Shown here: positions 15,016 through 23,105 of the stretch, one piece after another | How positions within the stretch are numbered: the first letter of the stretch is position 1 | Layout of the letters: every line of letters starts with the position of its first letter | From: Parcubacteria group bacterium GW2011_GWB1_42_6 | Lineage (GTDB): Bacteria; Patescibacteriota; Minisyncoccia; Portnoybacterales; GWB1-42-6 | DNA length: 27,261 bases | Direction of reading: 5' to 3' | Assembly (NCBI GenBank): GCA_000997475.1 | Contig: LCEC01000005.1 | Span: 1-27,261 of the forward strand | Made by a program: the position numbers and the translations under genes | The notes under the pieces: model-generated | The model's database searches: none | Seen by the model: only the letters and a program-made list of their open reading frames with translations | Told to the model about the DNA's origin: nothing

Positions 15016-15354
15016 TTATTGATTAAGGTTTGACTTTGATTGTTGCCAGTTGGCCTTGGCGGGCTCGACCTTTGCGAAATAATTCGACCCCGCTTTGCGT
15101 GAACGGTAGAATTGCCCGTTTTTCTGCCGTTCACGAAAAGAAGGGCCGATGATTAAAACATATCTTTTGATCTTTTTTCGCTCGGATCGCGAAATCACGC
15201 TCCAAAATTTTAAAAGTCCGGCATTCGTGTTTGGCGAAAAATGATTTTCCGATTTTCCGGACAAACAAAAAAGCGGAGTAGGTTTTATATTGCGCAAAAC
15301 CGCCCCCGCTTTTTTAGTCGAAATTTGTTTGAGTGTCTGATCTTTGGAATTCAT
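15016..15354 (-). CDS. Doubtful 112-aa ORF in the operon B leader
   Basis: An open frame from ATG at 15354 ends 15 nt before the 560-aa gene and gives a basic 112-aa product (for example SRSERKKIKRYVLIIGPSFRER). No family, signal peptide or Shine-Dalgarno is seen. Two strong hairpins, one of them terminator-like (15267-15315), lie within the frame. This argues that the region is mainly a structured leader RNA. It could still be a small leader-encoded protein; kept at low confidence. Confidence 0.3.
   Translation of the reverse strand: MNSKDQTLKQISTKKAGAVLRNIKPTPLFCLSGKSENHFSPNTNAGLLKFWSVISRSERKKIKRYVLIIGPSFRERQKNGQFYRSRKAGSNYFAKVEPAKANWQQSKSNLNQ
15098..15135 (-). promoter_or_regulatory. Hairpin in the operon B leader RNA
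   Basis: CGTGAACGG (15098-15106) pairs with CCGTTCACG (15127-15135), extended inward by AGAA/TTCT after one wobble pair. It lies ~100 nt upstream of the 560-aa start and downstream of the internal terminator-like hairpin. Confidence 0.5.
15267..15315 (-). terminator. Terminator-like hairpin inside the operon B leader
   Basis: AAAAAAGCGG (15267-15276) pairs with CCGCTTTTTT (15306-15315), with an inner GGTTTT/AAAACC stem. A U-run follows on the minus strand. It lies ~110 nt after the predicted start point and ~270 nt before the first gene. The upstream operon already has its own terminator at 15491-15520, so this one may act as an attenuator. Confidence 0.65.
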
Positions 15355-15431
15355 TAAACTGCTGGCTTTCGGGCTGAAGTCCAGAACTCAAATTGAATTG
15401 AGTTTAAAAAAAACAAGTCTGACAAGAATCC

Positions 15432-15460
15432 AGTCTATTCGATCATCGAATTCTTGTCAA
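15432..15460 (-). promoter_or_regulatory. Promoter of operon B overlapped by a 10-bp inverted repeat
   Basis: The minus strand reads TTGACA (15455-15460), a 17-nt spacer and TAGACT (15432-15437). TGACAAGAAT (15420-15429) and ATTCTTGTCA (15450-15459) form a 10-bp inverted repeat. One arm covers the -35 and the other the expected start point, a good layout for an operator. Start point is near 15425. Confidence 0.65.
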
Positions 15461-15490
15461 GCGCCAAGCTCAAAGATAATTAACGAAAAT

Positions 15491-15520
15491 TAAAAAATGG
15501 CTTTGTTGAGCCATTTTTTA
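15491..15520 (-). terminator. Terminator of operon A
   Basis: A TTAAAAAATGGCT stem pairs with AGCCATTTTTTA around a TTGTTG loop. It begins 32 nt past the stop of the 274-aa cohesin gene. T-runs on both sides make it bidirectional. Confidence 0.88.
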
Positions 15521-15551
15521 ATCAAGGAAACAGAGTTATCCACAGCCTCAA

Positions 15552-16376
15552 TTATTGGGAGTTGCCGGCGGGCGGTTGAATATTTTTCTTTCTTCTTTTA
15601 ATGATAGCGGAAACGATCAATGCTATGACGCCAATGGCCGCCATGATTATTATAATTCCCAGAACGTTATTTCCCGTGCCCAGCGTGATAATATTGCCAA
15701 TGCCCGCGAAGTTTTTTTCTTCGGTAATCGGATTTGTTTGAATCGAAGCGAAATCAGGTTTTTCGGAATTGATTTCCGAATCAATTGATTCCGATGAAGA
15801 AGCGGAAGGAGTTAAGGTTGCTGTGCCGGCAATCGGAGAAATTTCCGGAGTTTTTAATTTTGGTTTTTGGCTTGGAGACAGAGAAGGCGCCGGAACGGCC
15901 GGTTTTGAAATTAAAAAAGAAATTTGGGAAAATCCGGATAAATTATTTTGGCTGTCGGCATTAAGAGCCATGCTTGAATCACCTGTTTTTATGATTCCGC
16001 TTCCTTCTTTTTTGGCCGAGAATGTTATTGTTCCGAAATTGGCGGCGCCGGCAATTCCGCCCGCGTAGCCGGCGGTTTTAATCAAGATGCCGTTCGCGTT
16101 ATCCGTCAAATCGTATTCGGTTTGGGAGAGAGGCATCCAGCCGGGGCCAAAACTGAAAGATTCGGTTTTTAATAAATCGGCCGGAAAATTTATTTCAACT
16201 TTCGCGGTATAGATTTTTACGCCTTGGGGATCAATGGAAACGTTCAAATTGAAATTTTGGCCGGTTTTAGCGCTGATCTCGCCGGGAGAAAAGGAAAAAT
16301 TCGCGGCCGCTTGAACATCAAAAGAAAAAGAGGCCAAAACTATTATTGAGATAATCAATAAAATTATTTTTTTCAT
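15552..16376 (-). CDS. Membrane-anchored cohesin-domain protein (operon A)
   Basis: The 274-aa product has a signal peptide (~1-23). A cohesin domain follows (~26-155: SFSPGEISAKTGQNFNLNVSI, KVEINFPADLLKTESFSF, AANFGTITFSAKKEGSGII). A Pro/Ser linker (~160-225) leads to a C-terminal membrane helix (VLGIIIIMAAIGVIALIVSAII) and a KRRKK stop-transfer tail. Architecture matches the operon B cohesin at 9404-10246, but the sequences are well diverged. The dockerin gene 4 nt upstream is the likely partner. The protein would hold a dockerin-bearing protein at the cell surface, as anchoring scaffoldins do in cellulosomes, but with a single cohesin. Last gene of operon A. Confidence 0.88.
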   Translation of the reverse strand: MKKIILLIISIIVLASFSFDVQAAANFSFSPGEISAKTGQNFNLNVSIDPQGVKIYTAKVEINFPADLLKTESFSFGPGWMPLSQTEYDLTDNANGILIKTAGYAGGIAGAANFGTITFSAKKEGSGIIKTGDSSMALNADSQNNLSGFSQISFLISKPAVPAPSLSPSQKPKLKTPEISPIAGTATLTPSASSSESIDSEINSEKPDFASIQTNPITEEKNFAGIGNIITLGTGNNVLGIIIIMAAIGVIALIVSAIIKRRKKNIQPPAGNSQ

Positions 16377-16380
16377 TTTT

Positions 16381-17016
16381 TTAGAACGCCCAATTAATCA
16401 TTAGCATATTGAAGTCCAATATATCCACTTTGTTGTCGGCGTTGAAATCGGCGCTTATTTTTTCTCCTTCTTCTCCCCAATGAACCATCAACGCGTTAAA
16501 ATCCAAAGCGTCGATTTTGTCGTCTTTATTGGCATCAACTTTTTGCTGGGCGGAAGTGAGCGGTTGAGAAGACGGATTTGGTGAAGGACTTGGAGTTAAA
16601 ATGGCGCCTCCTCCCCCGCCGCCTCCAGAAGGCGGATTGGGCGCCGGAGTCGGATCAGCTTCGATAATCAGATTGAAATTTATCAGAGGCGTTGTTGCCA
16701 CATTGGCGCATTGGCGCTGATTATTGCTTTTGGCGATTCCATTGATTTTAAAACTCACCGTTTTTCCGATATTGGCCGAGCCGTTCGGAATCTCAATGAA
16801 ATACTTCCCGGCAATCGCCAATTGGGTCGAAGCGACTTGAGTTCCATTAATCTCGGCCGAAATTTGAGCGCCAACCGGAGCGGGATGGCCGAATATCGTC
16901 GCATTGCCGAAGAAAAACACCGGCAATGAAGGAGGCGCTATGGCTTTGGCTTGCGGCGTTTGAACGAAAAGCAGACTCAAACAAGACAAAATCGTTAAAA
17001 TTATCTTTTTTTTCAT
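16381..17016 (-). CDS. Secreted dockerin protein with a small beta-sandwich domain
   Basis: The 211-aa product has a signal peptide (~1-25). A ~85-residue beta domain follows (GHPAPVGAQISAEINGTQV, GKYFIEIPNG, VSFKINGIAK), similar in pattern to carboxypeptidase-regulatory-like domains. A Pro/Gly7/Ser linker (~115-155) precedes a C-terminal dockerin. Loop 1 is D161-D172 (DANKDDKIDALD) and loop 2 is D190-D201 (DFNADNKVDILD), each with D1-N3-D5-D9-D12 calcium ligands. Positions 10-11 are Ala-Leu and Ile-Leu, unlike the Asp-Tyr pairs of the 974-aa dockerin. No anchor is present. The gene lies 9 nt after the 1926-aa gene and 4 nt before the cohesin gene. Confidence 0.88.
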   Translation of the reverse strand: MKKKIILTILSCLSLLFVQTPQAKAIAPPSLPVFFFGNATIFGHPAPVGAQISAEINGTQVASTQLAIAGKYFIEIPNGSANIGKTVSFKINGIAKSNNQRQCANVATTPLINFNLIIEADPTPAPNPPSGGGGGGGAILTPSPSPNPSSQPLTSAQQKVDANKDDKIDALDFNALMVHWGEEGEKISADFNADNKVDILDFNMLMINWAF

Positions 17017-17025
17017 ATTTTTCCG

Positions 17026-20000
17026 TTACTCGTTAAATGTGACTATATCTCCTTCTCTATTCATCCAGAGCCAATAACCTTCTCCGCTTGCCATATAACC
17101 GTCATTTTTGTTTATATTGCTCTTATCCATCAAAATATACCCTGTTCCGGCAAGGCTTTGCAGATAATCTAAAGCAAGCATTCTGGCTGAAACTGATTTA
17201 AAACCGATCAAATTCCATCCGGGATAAACATGGTAAATCGGCGACATAGCCGGCGGTTCTTCCATTTCCGTTCCAGCGACATTCAATGTTGCCGGCGAAT
17301 TCATAAAAATCCAATATCCTTTTCCGTCTTCCATGGAAGTCAAATCTCCCCCTCCGGCCGGGGAGTAAGTTTTCCAAAGATCCGCTTCGTTCCAATCGTA
17401 ATATTTAACAAGATTAATTTCATCGTAAATTTCAGACAGAACGCTTTCAATATCCGTGTTTGTTATAATTACCGGCAATGATATCAGATTCCAACCGGCA
17501 GACATGGCAATGTCGCAGGACCAAATTCCCGATCCGCTATTAGAACAAATCGGTTGAGGAATAAATGGCGGCGGAACAATCCGAAAAATATTATTGCTTA
17601 AATCCGAACCGGCGTTGCCGAATAGGTCAATGGCGGTTATTTTTACCAAAACTTCGTCGCTTTCCGTTCCTTCCGGAATATTCCAAACATAAACTCCGTC
17701 GTTTTCGGTTGATTCTTCAATGAAATCCCAACCGGCGCTGCCGTCGAGCGAATATTCCAGCTTGATTCCGATATTATTTGAAGAAGTCAAATTATCGGTT
17801 GCCGTCCATATTATGACATGAGAAGATCCGGCCAGCCATTCTTCGCCTCCGTTGGGAATGTTAAGAGTAACGGTCGGCGCGGTTAAATCTGCGATCTCGG
17901 AATAAATTATGGAAAAAACGGAACTTGGCGCTTGAGAATAATTTTCCGCCAAATCAGCGGCTGTTATTCTGATTTTGCAATTGGAACTGTTTACCGTCGG
18001 GACAGTCCAGGAATAAGAGCCATCGTTTTCGGTTTCAGAAATGGCTGCTATCCAGCTCATTTCGTTATTTAACGTATATTCGATTTTTATGGGCAAAGGT
18101 TTTTGATTGGAATCCGACGAAACCCAACTGATCGGATAAATTTGCCCGCCGTTCACAGTTTGATTGGTAAAAAGGCTGTTAAGCATTAATTCGGGATTTG
18201 TGTTATCGGTATTCATTCGGCCGATTAATTGCGTGCGGCTGTTTCCCGCAATATCAACCGCTTTGGCGCAAAGGAAATCGGTGTGATCGCCGGCGACAAA
18301 GAAATCCGTCTCCGAAACAAAACTTATCCATTCGGCGACATCCGAACAGGCTTCGTTGGAACTGAAACCATATTCGCTTGTGTCCGGATTTATTTCAGCA
18401 ACGGCGATATTTATCGTATCTGTTTTTACAGGTTGGGCGCTTACGGGATCAACCACGGTAAAACTTGGAGCAACGGTGTCTTTTAGAACGGAATCAACGG
18501 CTGATTCTCCCTCATTTCCCGCCGCGTCAACCAAATAAACATTCAAATTCAACATTCCGTCTTGAAGAGAAGAAACATCAACAGCTTCTATCGTTTGATC
18601 GTTTGCCGTTATAATTCCGTTTCCTTCGATTGGAGATCCCGGCGTTGAGTCGTCAATGGAATAATGATAAGTTGTTCCTGTCTCCGCGCCGGCGAAGGCG
18701 AAAGATAAAGCGTTTTGATTTTCCTCGTTGATGTATTCTTGGCCGATCGCGGCGCTGTAGCCGGCAGGCGCGGCATTGTCATAATAAATTTCCAAAATAT
18801 TGGATTGTTCGTTATAATTGCCCGATTCGTCCCATATTGCGCCGGCATTAACCTGAATGGTTATATTTCCCGCGTTTTCCGGATCGATATTCAGCGAATA
18901 ATTGCTTCCCGAGCCGCTTAACAAACTTTTTGTTCCGTTGGTTGCAATTATATCGTTGACGATAAAATCATACGCCGGTTCCGTAAAATTAATACTGATC
19001 GGAATACTTGCCAAATTGGTCGGCGATAAAACAGCCGAACTGATGATTATTGACGGACTGCCGAAATCGACGGCGTATGTCAAATCATCGCTTATTCTCC
19101 AAGGGCGGTAATCAACCTCGCCGTCTATTTTTGAATCAATCGCCGCGCCGTCGGTTGTTCCCCACCAATTTTTTTCGGCGTTAATTTCCGAATCGTCAAA
19201 ATTGTTAATTGCCTGCCCCGCGCTTAGAAATTTATTATCGTTTACAATCACTCCGTTTACGGTTCCGGTTCCCACTTTTCCTATTCGCAACGCCCTCGAA
19301 CCCCAATTGCTGAAAGTATTTCCCGAAATGCTGATATTCGCGATTGATGTTGCGGGCGAATCGGCAAACGGTCCGTCTTCTCTGAAATCGGTGCCGATCG
19401 CCACTTCGCTGCCTGTCGAACCGCTGATCAGATTATTATTAAACACTAAATTGGAAAGATTCGATAATTCGCTGAACCACATGACATTGGAAGCGTTTAC
19501 GGGCGCGGTTATGGTTAGCGTATTGCCGCTCACTTCCGAATCGGAAACATCATACATTTCCAAGGGATTGCTGCTGACGGCCGTTATCACATTTGATTTT
19601 ATTTCCCAACCCGTTTGAGCGGCAGTTCCGCCTTCGGCATAAATGCCGGTGGCTTCGTTATTTATGACGATATTGTTTCCGATGATTTTCAGATTATGGG
19701 AATTGTCATAACCGATTCCGCCGATCCAAATGCCCATAGCCTTGTTTCCCGTCGTAGTTATCGCGTTATCGTTAATTTCAATGTTGTTGGCCCCTTCAAT
19801 CCGAATGGCGATATTCGGGTTAAGGCCGCTGTTTGAAGTTAAAATTTGCAGATCTTTTATTATCGCGTTATCGGCCGTTACAATAATGCCGTCGTTATTG
19901 CTTTCGGGCTGAATAATCGCAATATTGCCGGCGGCGCCGTCCAAAATGAGGGATTTATCCAGATTTAAGGTTTCTTCGTATATTCCCGCCGCGATATCAA

Positions 20001-22806
20001 TCAAGTCTCCGTCTATTGCCGCGTTGATCGCGCTTTGAATATCATTGAAATCGTAAATTTCACCCGAGCCGACTGTCAGGATGCCGTCATTATTGGCGAT
20101 AAAATCAATTGCGTCAAAGGCTTCGTTCCCCGCGTTGTCGCGGCCGTAAAAAGTCAAAGTTTGGCGGCCTTCCAAATCCGAAATCGGAATAATCGCAGTG
20201 TCGCAATCAATGGAAGTTTCGGTCGCGCCTTCGTCAAATGAATAAGCGCAGAAATCTGCTCCGGTCACGCCGGATATGTCTATATTCAAATTTCCGACAA
20301 CTACGCTGTTTTCTTGAGCGGAAGAAATATTAACCACAGGATCAGCCGTATCAACAGTTATAGTGAATGGCAAAACTATATTTCCCGCATCGTTTCCGGC
20401 TAAATCAACAATGTGTGTTCTTATATTATATATTCCGTCATGCGAAGGAGTTCCGTCGGGAGTTAGGCCGCCATCCCAATCAAATGAAGTTGTTTGTGTT
20501 CCGTCTCCGGCGGGATATTTTTCTTTGTAATAAACAATCGGATCGTCGGAAATATAAATTCTTGCCGATAACCAATCAACCGGTTCGTTGGCTTCGGTGA
20601 TTATATTCGCCAATCCCGGATTAAATGACAAATCAGCGGCTATTCCATTCAGAGTTGTCGCCGTGATAGCCGGAAGAGTATTATCGATCGTTCTTGTATT
20701 ATTCGTTGCGGGATTATTTTGATTTCCCGCCGGATCGGAAGCGGAAATTGTTATTACGGCCTGGCCGTCGCCTTCCGGAACATTCCAAGAATAAGTCCAA
20801 TTCATCTCCGAACCGGACATATCAGCATTTTCAACATCGGCCGTTGGAGTATCAATGGAAATTTTCGGAGTACCGCCGAGATTTTCGGTGAATGAAGCGG
20901 TAATGACAACCGTGTCTGAATCTTTTACCGGTTTGTCGGGATCATAAGTTAAATTCACGGAAGGAGAAATAAAATCGGTATTTATGTTTGCCGCGCCGGT
21001 TCCGATATTGCCGGTCGGATCAATGCCGGAAATCAAGATCGCCGCCGGCGATCCTTCGGTTCCGTCCAATTCCAGTTCGTAAATATAGTCTGGCGTTCCC
21101 TGGGTTTGACCGGCCGTTCTTCTGCCGATGGTCACAATCGGGTTTTCCGCCAAAACTTCGCCGGCGGTGAAACTAATTGAGACAAACGTTCCGATTTTAA
21201 CCAAATCCGGAATAACGGATGAAATTGAGAATGTCGGGTTGGTTTTGTCGAAAGTGACGTTGGTTGCTGGTTCGGTTGTCGCCGAAACCGGATTGCCGGC
21301 ATTTTCAGCCAAGTCTTTGTAATCTATGGAAAAGACAATGATGCCTTCCGCGTCGCTTTCGGACATTGCATACGAAGCCGTCCATAAATTATTTTGACCG
21401 TCAATAATAATAGAATCGCCGTGGCCGGCAATTGAAACGACCGGAGTTTGAATGTTCTCATTGGCGGTAATCGACAAAGTTATAATATCGCCCGCCTTGG
21501 CTTTTGACGGGTTATTATTATTGGATGAAATGGAAACCGCCGATAAAGCCGGAGCGGTATTGTCAACTTCAAATATTTCTTCTTTTGTTTGTGAAACGGA
21601 ATTAATCGCCGAATCGTTTGAATCGGCGTAATTTATCGCGACTTTTGCGTCGGCGACTCCTTCGGTTGCTTCTGGGGTTGCCGTAATTGTCCATGTCAGA
21701 GCAACATTTGTTTCGCCGTCTATTTCATCGATTGAATCGGTTTCCAAAATTGTTAGGCCCAAAAAAGATATTTCAGGGTCGCTGAAAATCTCCAACGATT
21801 TTTGATTAAGAATGGCCGTTGCTTGACCTTCGTTTTCTATGATTGCCGAGATAATAGTGATATTTTTGGCGCCTGTTTGATTGGAAATGGCGGGAAATTC
21901 AGAAGTTATTTCAACGGCGTCAATCGTCAAACTCGCCGGAGTCTGGATTGCTATTTGCGCCGGATCGGAAATAATGGATTTTATCATACCCAAAGAGCCT
22001 TTGATTTGCAGGGAGATGTCTTGAAAACCGGGCGCGGCGGGAGCTTGGGCATCGGCGAAAATTATATTAATAGATTCTCCGGGAGTCAAGGAACCGCCGG
22101 TAAGAGCGAATGCGTTATCGGCAACAGCGCATGTCCAGCCGTCGGACGAACAGCTGTTTATCGCGATCTCGCCGAAATTTCCGGTGATTTGATCTATAAT
22201 GTCCGCGTATTCGGGAAGATCTCCGGCCGGATTGGTTATGTTCAGCGTTATATTTTTGATTTGTTCCGTATTTATGCTCGCGGGCGAAACTTGAGCCGCG
22301 GCATTCAAAGTTTTTACATTCACCGGAACATTTTTGTTTTCATTTTGATCATCGGCATTGATAGCGCTCACTGAAAAATTCTTTTCGCTCGCCAAAGCAG
22401 GAGCGGTCATTCCATTTAGAATGACACTCGCGGAAGGAAGGCCGATTTCCGAAGGATCCATGCATACATAACCGTTTAAAATTGGAGGCAAAGGAGGAAC
22501 AATGTTCCAGCCGGAAGGACAAGTAACGCTTGCGGGATTGCCAAAGCCTGTTCCTTTTTCGCTGATGGCGATAGTTTTAATATTAGGTCCGCCGTCGGAA
22601 GATATATCAAAAGAAATTATTGACGCATTTTCCGAGTTTACCGCTTCGGGAGAAGCGGTAACCGAAAAAATATGATCCGCCAAAACAAAATCGGCGATAA
22701 AAAAACCGCTAACAATGATTGTCGCGGCGGCAAACAAATAGATTCCCTTTTTGGAAATCATTCTTCTTCTTAAAGAAGAGAACGAGCTCATGATTCGCTC
22801 AAACAT
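17026..22806 (-). CDS. Giant surface protein: Ig-like domains, right-handed beta-helix, C-terminal GWNLI repeats
   Basis: The 1926-aa product has a membrane helix or signal near residues 22-42 (GIYLFAAATIIVSGFFIADFVLA). Residues ~45-410 hold CARDB/Ig-like beta domains. Residues ~415-900 hold successive bacterial Ig-like domains with VDNTAP, FDKTNPTF and TIDNTLPAI linkers. A parallel beta-helix (~915-1225) begins DFNDIQSAINAAIDGDLIDIAAG and ends near NWWGTTDGA, as in NosD/pectate-lyase-like folds. More Ig-like domains follow, including GGEEWLAGS near 1655. The end carries two GWNLI(S/G)-GYW(I/L) modules (~1770 and ~1862). No dockerin or sortase motif is seen. It likely forms a long surface stalk for adhesion or glycan contact; enzymatic activity is not evident. 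First gene of operon A. Confidence 0.85.
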   Translation of the reverse strand: MFERIMSSFSSLRRRMISKKGIYLFAAATIIVSGFFIADFVLADHIFSVTASPEAVNSENASIISFDISSDGGPNIKTIAISEKGTGFGNPASVTCPSGWNIVPPLPPILNGYVCMDPSEIGLPSASVILNGMTAPALASEKNFSVSAINADDQNENKNVPVNVKTLNAAAQVSPASINTEQIKNITLNITNPAGDLPEYADIIDQITGNFGEIAINSCSSDGWTCAVADNAFALTGGSLTPGESINIIFADAQAPAAPGFQDISLQIKGSLGMIKSIISDPAQIAIQTPASLTIDAVEITSEFPAISNQTGAKNITIISAIIENEGQATAILNQKSLEIFSDPEISFLGLTILETDSIDEIDGETNVALTWTITATPEATEGVADAKVAINYADSNDSAINSVSQTKEEIFEVDNTAPALSAVSISSNNNNPSKAKAGDIITLSITANENIQTPVVSIAGHGDSIIIDGQNNLWTASYAMSESDAEGIIVFSIDYKDLAENAGNPVSATTEPATNVTFDKTNPTFSISSVIPDLVKIGTFVSISFTAGEVLAENPIVTIGRRTAGQTQGTPDYIYELELDGTEGSPAAILISGIDPTGNIGTGAANINTDFISPSVNLTYDPDKPVKDSDTVVITASFTENLGGTPKISIDTPTADVENADMSGSEMNWTYSWNVPEGDGQAVITISASDPAGNQNNPATNNTRTIDNTLPAITATTLNGIAADLSFNPGLANIITEANEPVDWLSARIYISDDPIVYYKEKYPAGDGTQTTSFDWDGGLTPDGTPSHDGIYNIRTHIVDLAGNDAGNIVLPFTITVDTADPVVNISSAQENSVVVGNLNIDISGVTGADFCAYSFDEGATETSIDCDTAIIPISDLEGRQTLTFYGRDNAGNEAFDAIDFIANNDGILTVGSGEIYDFNDIQSAINAAIDGDLIDIAAGIYEETLNLDKSLILDGAAGNIAIIQPESNNDGIIVTADNAIIKDLQILTSNSGLNPNIAIRIEGANNIEINDNAITTTGNKAMGIWIGGIGYDNSHNLKIIGNNIVINNEATGIYAEGGTAAQTGWEIKSNVITAVSSNPLEMYDVSDSEVSGNTLTITAPVNASNVMWFSELSNLSNLVFNNNLISGSTGSEVAIGTDFREDGPFADSPATSIANISISGNTFSNWGSRALRIGKVGTGTVNGVIVNDNKFLSAGQAINNFDDSEINAEKNWWGTTDGAAIDSKIDGEVDYRPWRISDDLTYAVDFGSPSIIISSAVLSPTNLASIPISINFTEPAYDFIVNDIIATNGTKSLLSGSGSNYSLNIDPENAGNITIQVNAGAIWDESGNYNEQSNILEIYYDNAAPAGYSAAIGQEYINEENQNALSFAFAGAETGTTYHYSIDDSTPGSPIEGNGIITANDQTIEAVDVSSLQDGMLNLNVYLVDAAGNEGESAVDSVLKDTVAPSFTVVDPVSAQPVKTDTINIAVAEINPDTSEYGFSSNEACSDVAEWISFVSETDFFVAGDHTDFLCAKAVDIAGNSRTQLIGRMNTDNTNPELMLNSLFTNQTVNGGQIYPISWVSSDSNQKPLPIKIEYTLNNEMSWIAAISETENDGSYSWTVPTVNSSNCKIRITAADLAENYSQAPSSVFSIIYSEIADLTAPTVTLNIPNGGEEWLAGSSHVIIWTATDNLTSSNNIGIKLEYSLDGSAGWDFIEESTENDGVYVWNIPEGTESDEVLVKITAIDLFGNAGSDLSNNIFRIVPPPFIPQPICSNSGSGIWSCDIAMSAGWNLISLPVIITNTDIESVLSEIYDEINLVKYYDWNEADLWKTYSPAGGGDLTSMEDGKGYWIFMNSPATLNVAGTEMEEPPAMSPIYHVYPGWNLIGFKSVSARMLALDYLQSLAGTGYILMDKSNINKNDGYMASGEGYWLWMNREGDIVTFNE

Positions 22807-22896
22807 TTTTTTGAAATTGTACCAAAACCAGTGTCCAAAAATATTAGACGCTTGTTCGCGGGCAATTTTTATAAAAACTATTTCATGAATTTATTT

Positions 22897-22936
22897 TCAA
22901 ACAGCAAAAAAAGCTGTTTGATAGCCCTCCTTTGCT
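22897..22936 (-). promoter_or_regulatory. Operon A leader: 9-bp hairpin next to a half-copy of the dispersed repeat
   Basis: TCAAACAGC (22897-22905) pairs with GCTGTTTGA (22913-22921) around a 7-nt loop. Directly upstream on the minus strand, GCAAAGGAGGGC (22923-22936) matches the left arm of the repeat at 1392-1422 and by chance resembles a Shine-Dalgarno with no gene after it. Both lie in the ~145-nt leader of the giant surface gene. Confidence 0.5.
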
Positions 22937-22957
22937 AAAAAAACTAATTTCAATTTC

Positions 22958-22985
22958 AGTATACATCCGGATATTTGCCTGTCAA
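22958..22985 (-). promoter_or_regulatory. Promoter of operon A
   Basis: The minus strand reads TTGACA (22980-22985), a 16-nt spacer and TATACT (22958-22963). A short perfect inverted repeat CAATCGC/GCGATTG at 23006-23020 lies just upstream and could be a regulator site. No other strong promoter was found before the 1926-aa gene. Confidence 0.75.
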
Positions 22986-23073
22986 GTATTTATTTTTTGT
23001 TTTGACAATCGCCGCGATTGATAATAAATCCGGAATGAAAATTTGTTCTTTTGACTCGTTCAATCAAAAAATC

Positions 23074-23105
23074 AAAAACCGCTCTTATATTTGAGCGATT
23101 TTTTT
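23074..23105 (-). terminator. Terminator of the ABC exporter operon
   Basis: On the minus strand an AAAAAAATCGCTC/GAGCGGTTTTT stem-loop is followed by GATTTTTTG. It starts within the stop codon of the permease gene at 23104. Confidence 0.8.

Noticed and set aside
15536..15544. TTATCCACA, a perfect DnaA-box sequence
   Set aside because: It is single, has no clustered boxes or AT-rich unwinding region with dnaA or dnaN nearby, and lies between the end of a cohesin gene and its terminator. Chance match.
21802..22374. 190-aa plus-strand frame
   Set aside because: It is antisense to the giant surface gene and contains no coherent domain. Shadow frame.
22836..22850. Extended -10-like TGGTACAAT close to the giant surface gene
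   Set aside because: There is no acceptable -35 at 16-18 nt, and a much better promoter lies at 22958-22985.
23001..23032. Plus-strand TTGACA followed by TAATAA
   Set aside because: The spacing is only 14 nt and no plus-strand gene follows. The inverted repeat within it is more likely tied to the minus-strand promoter nearby.
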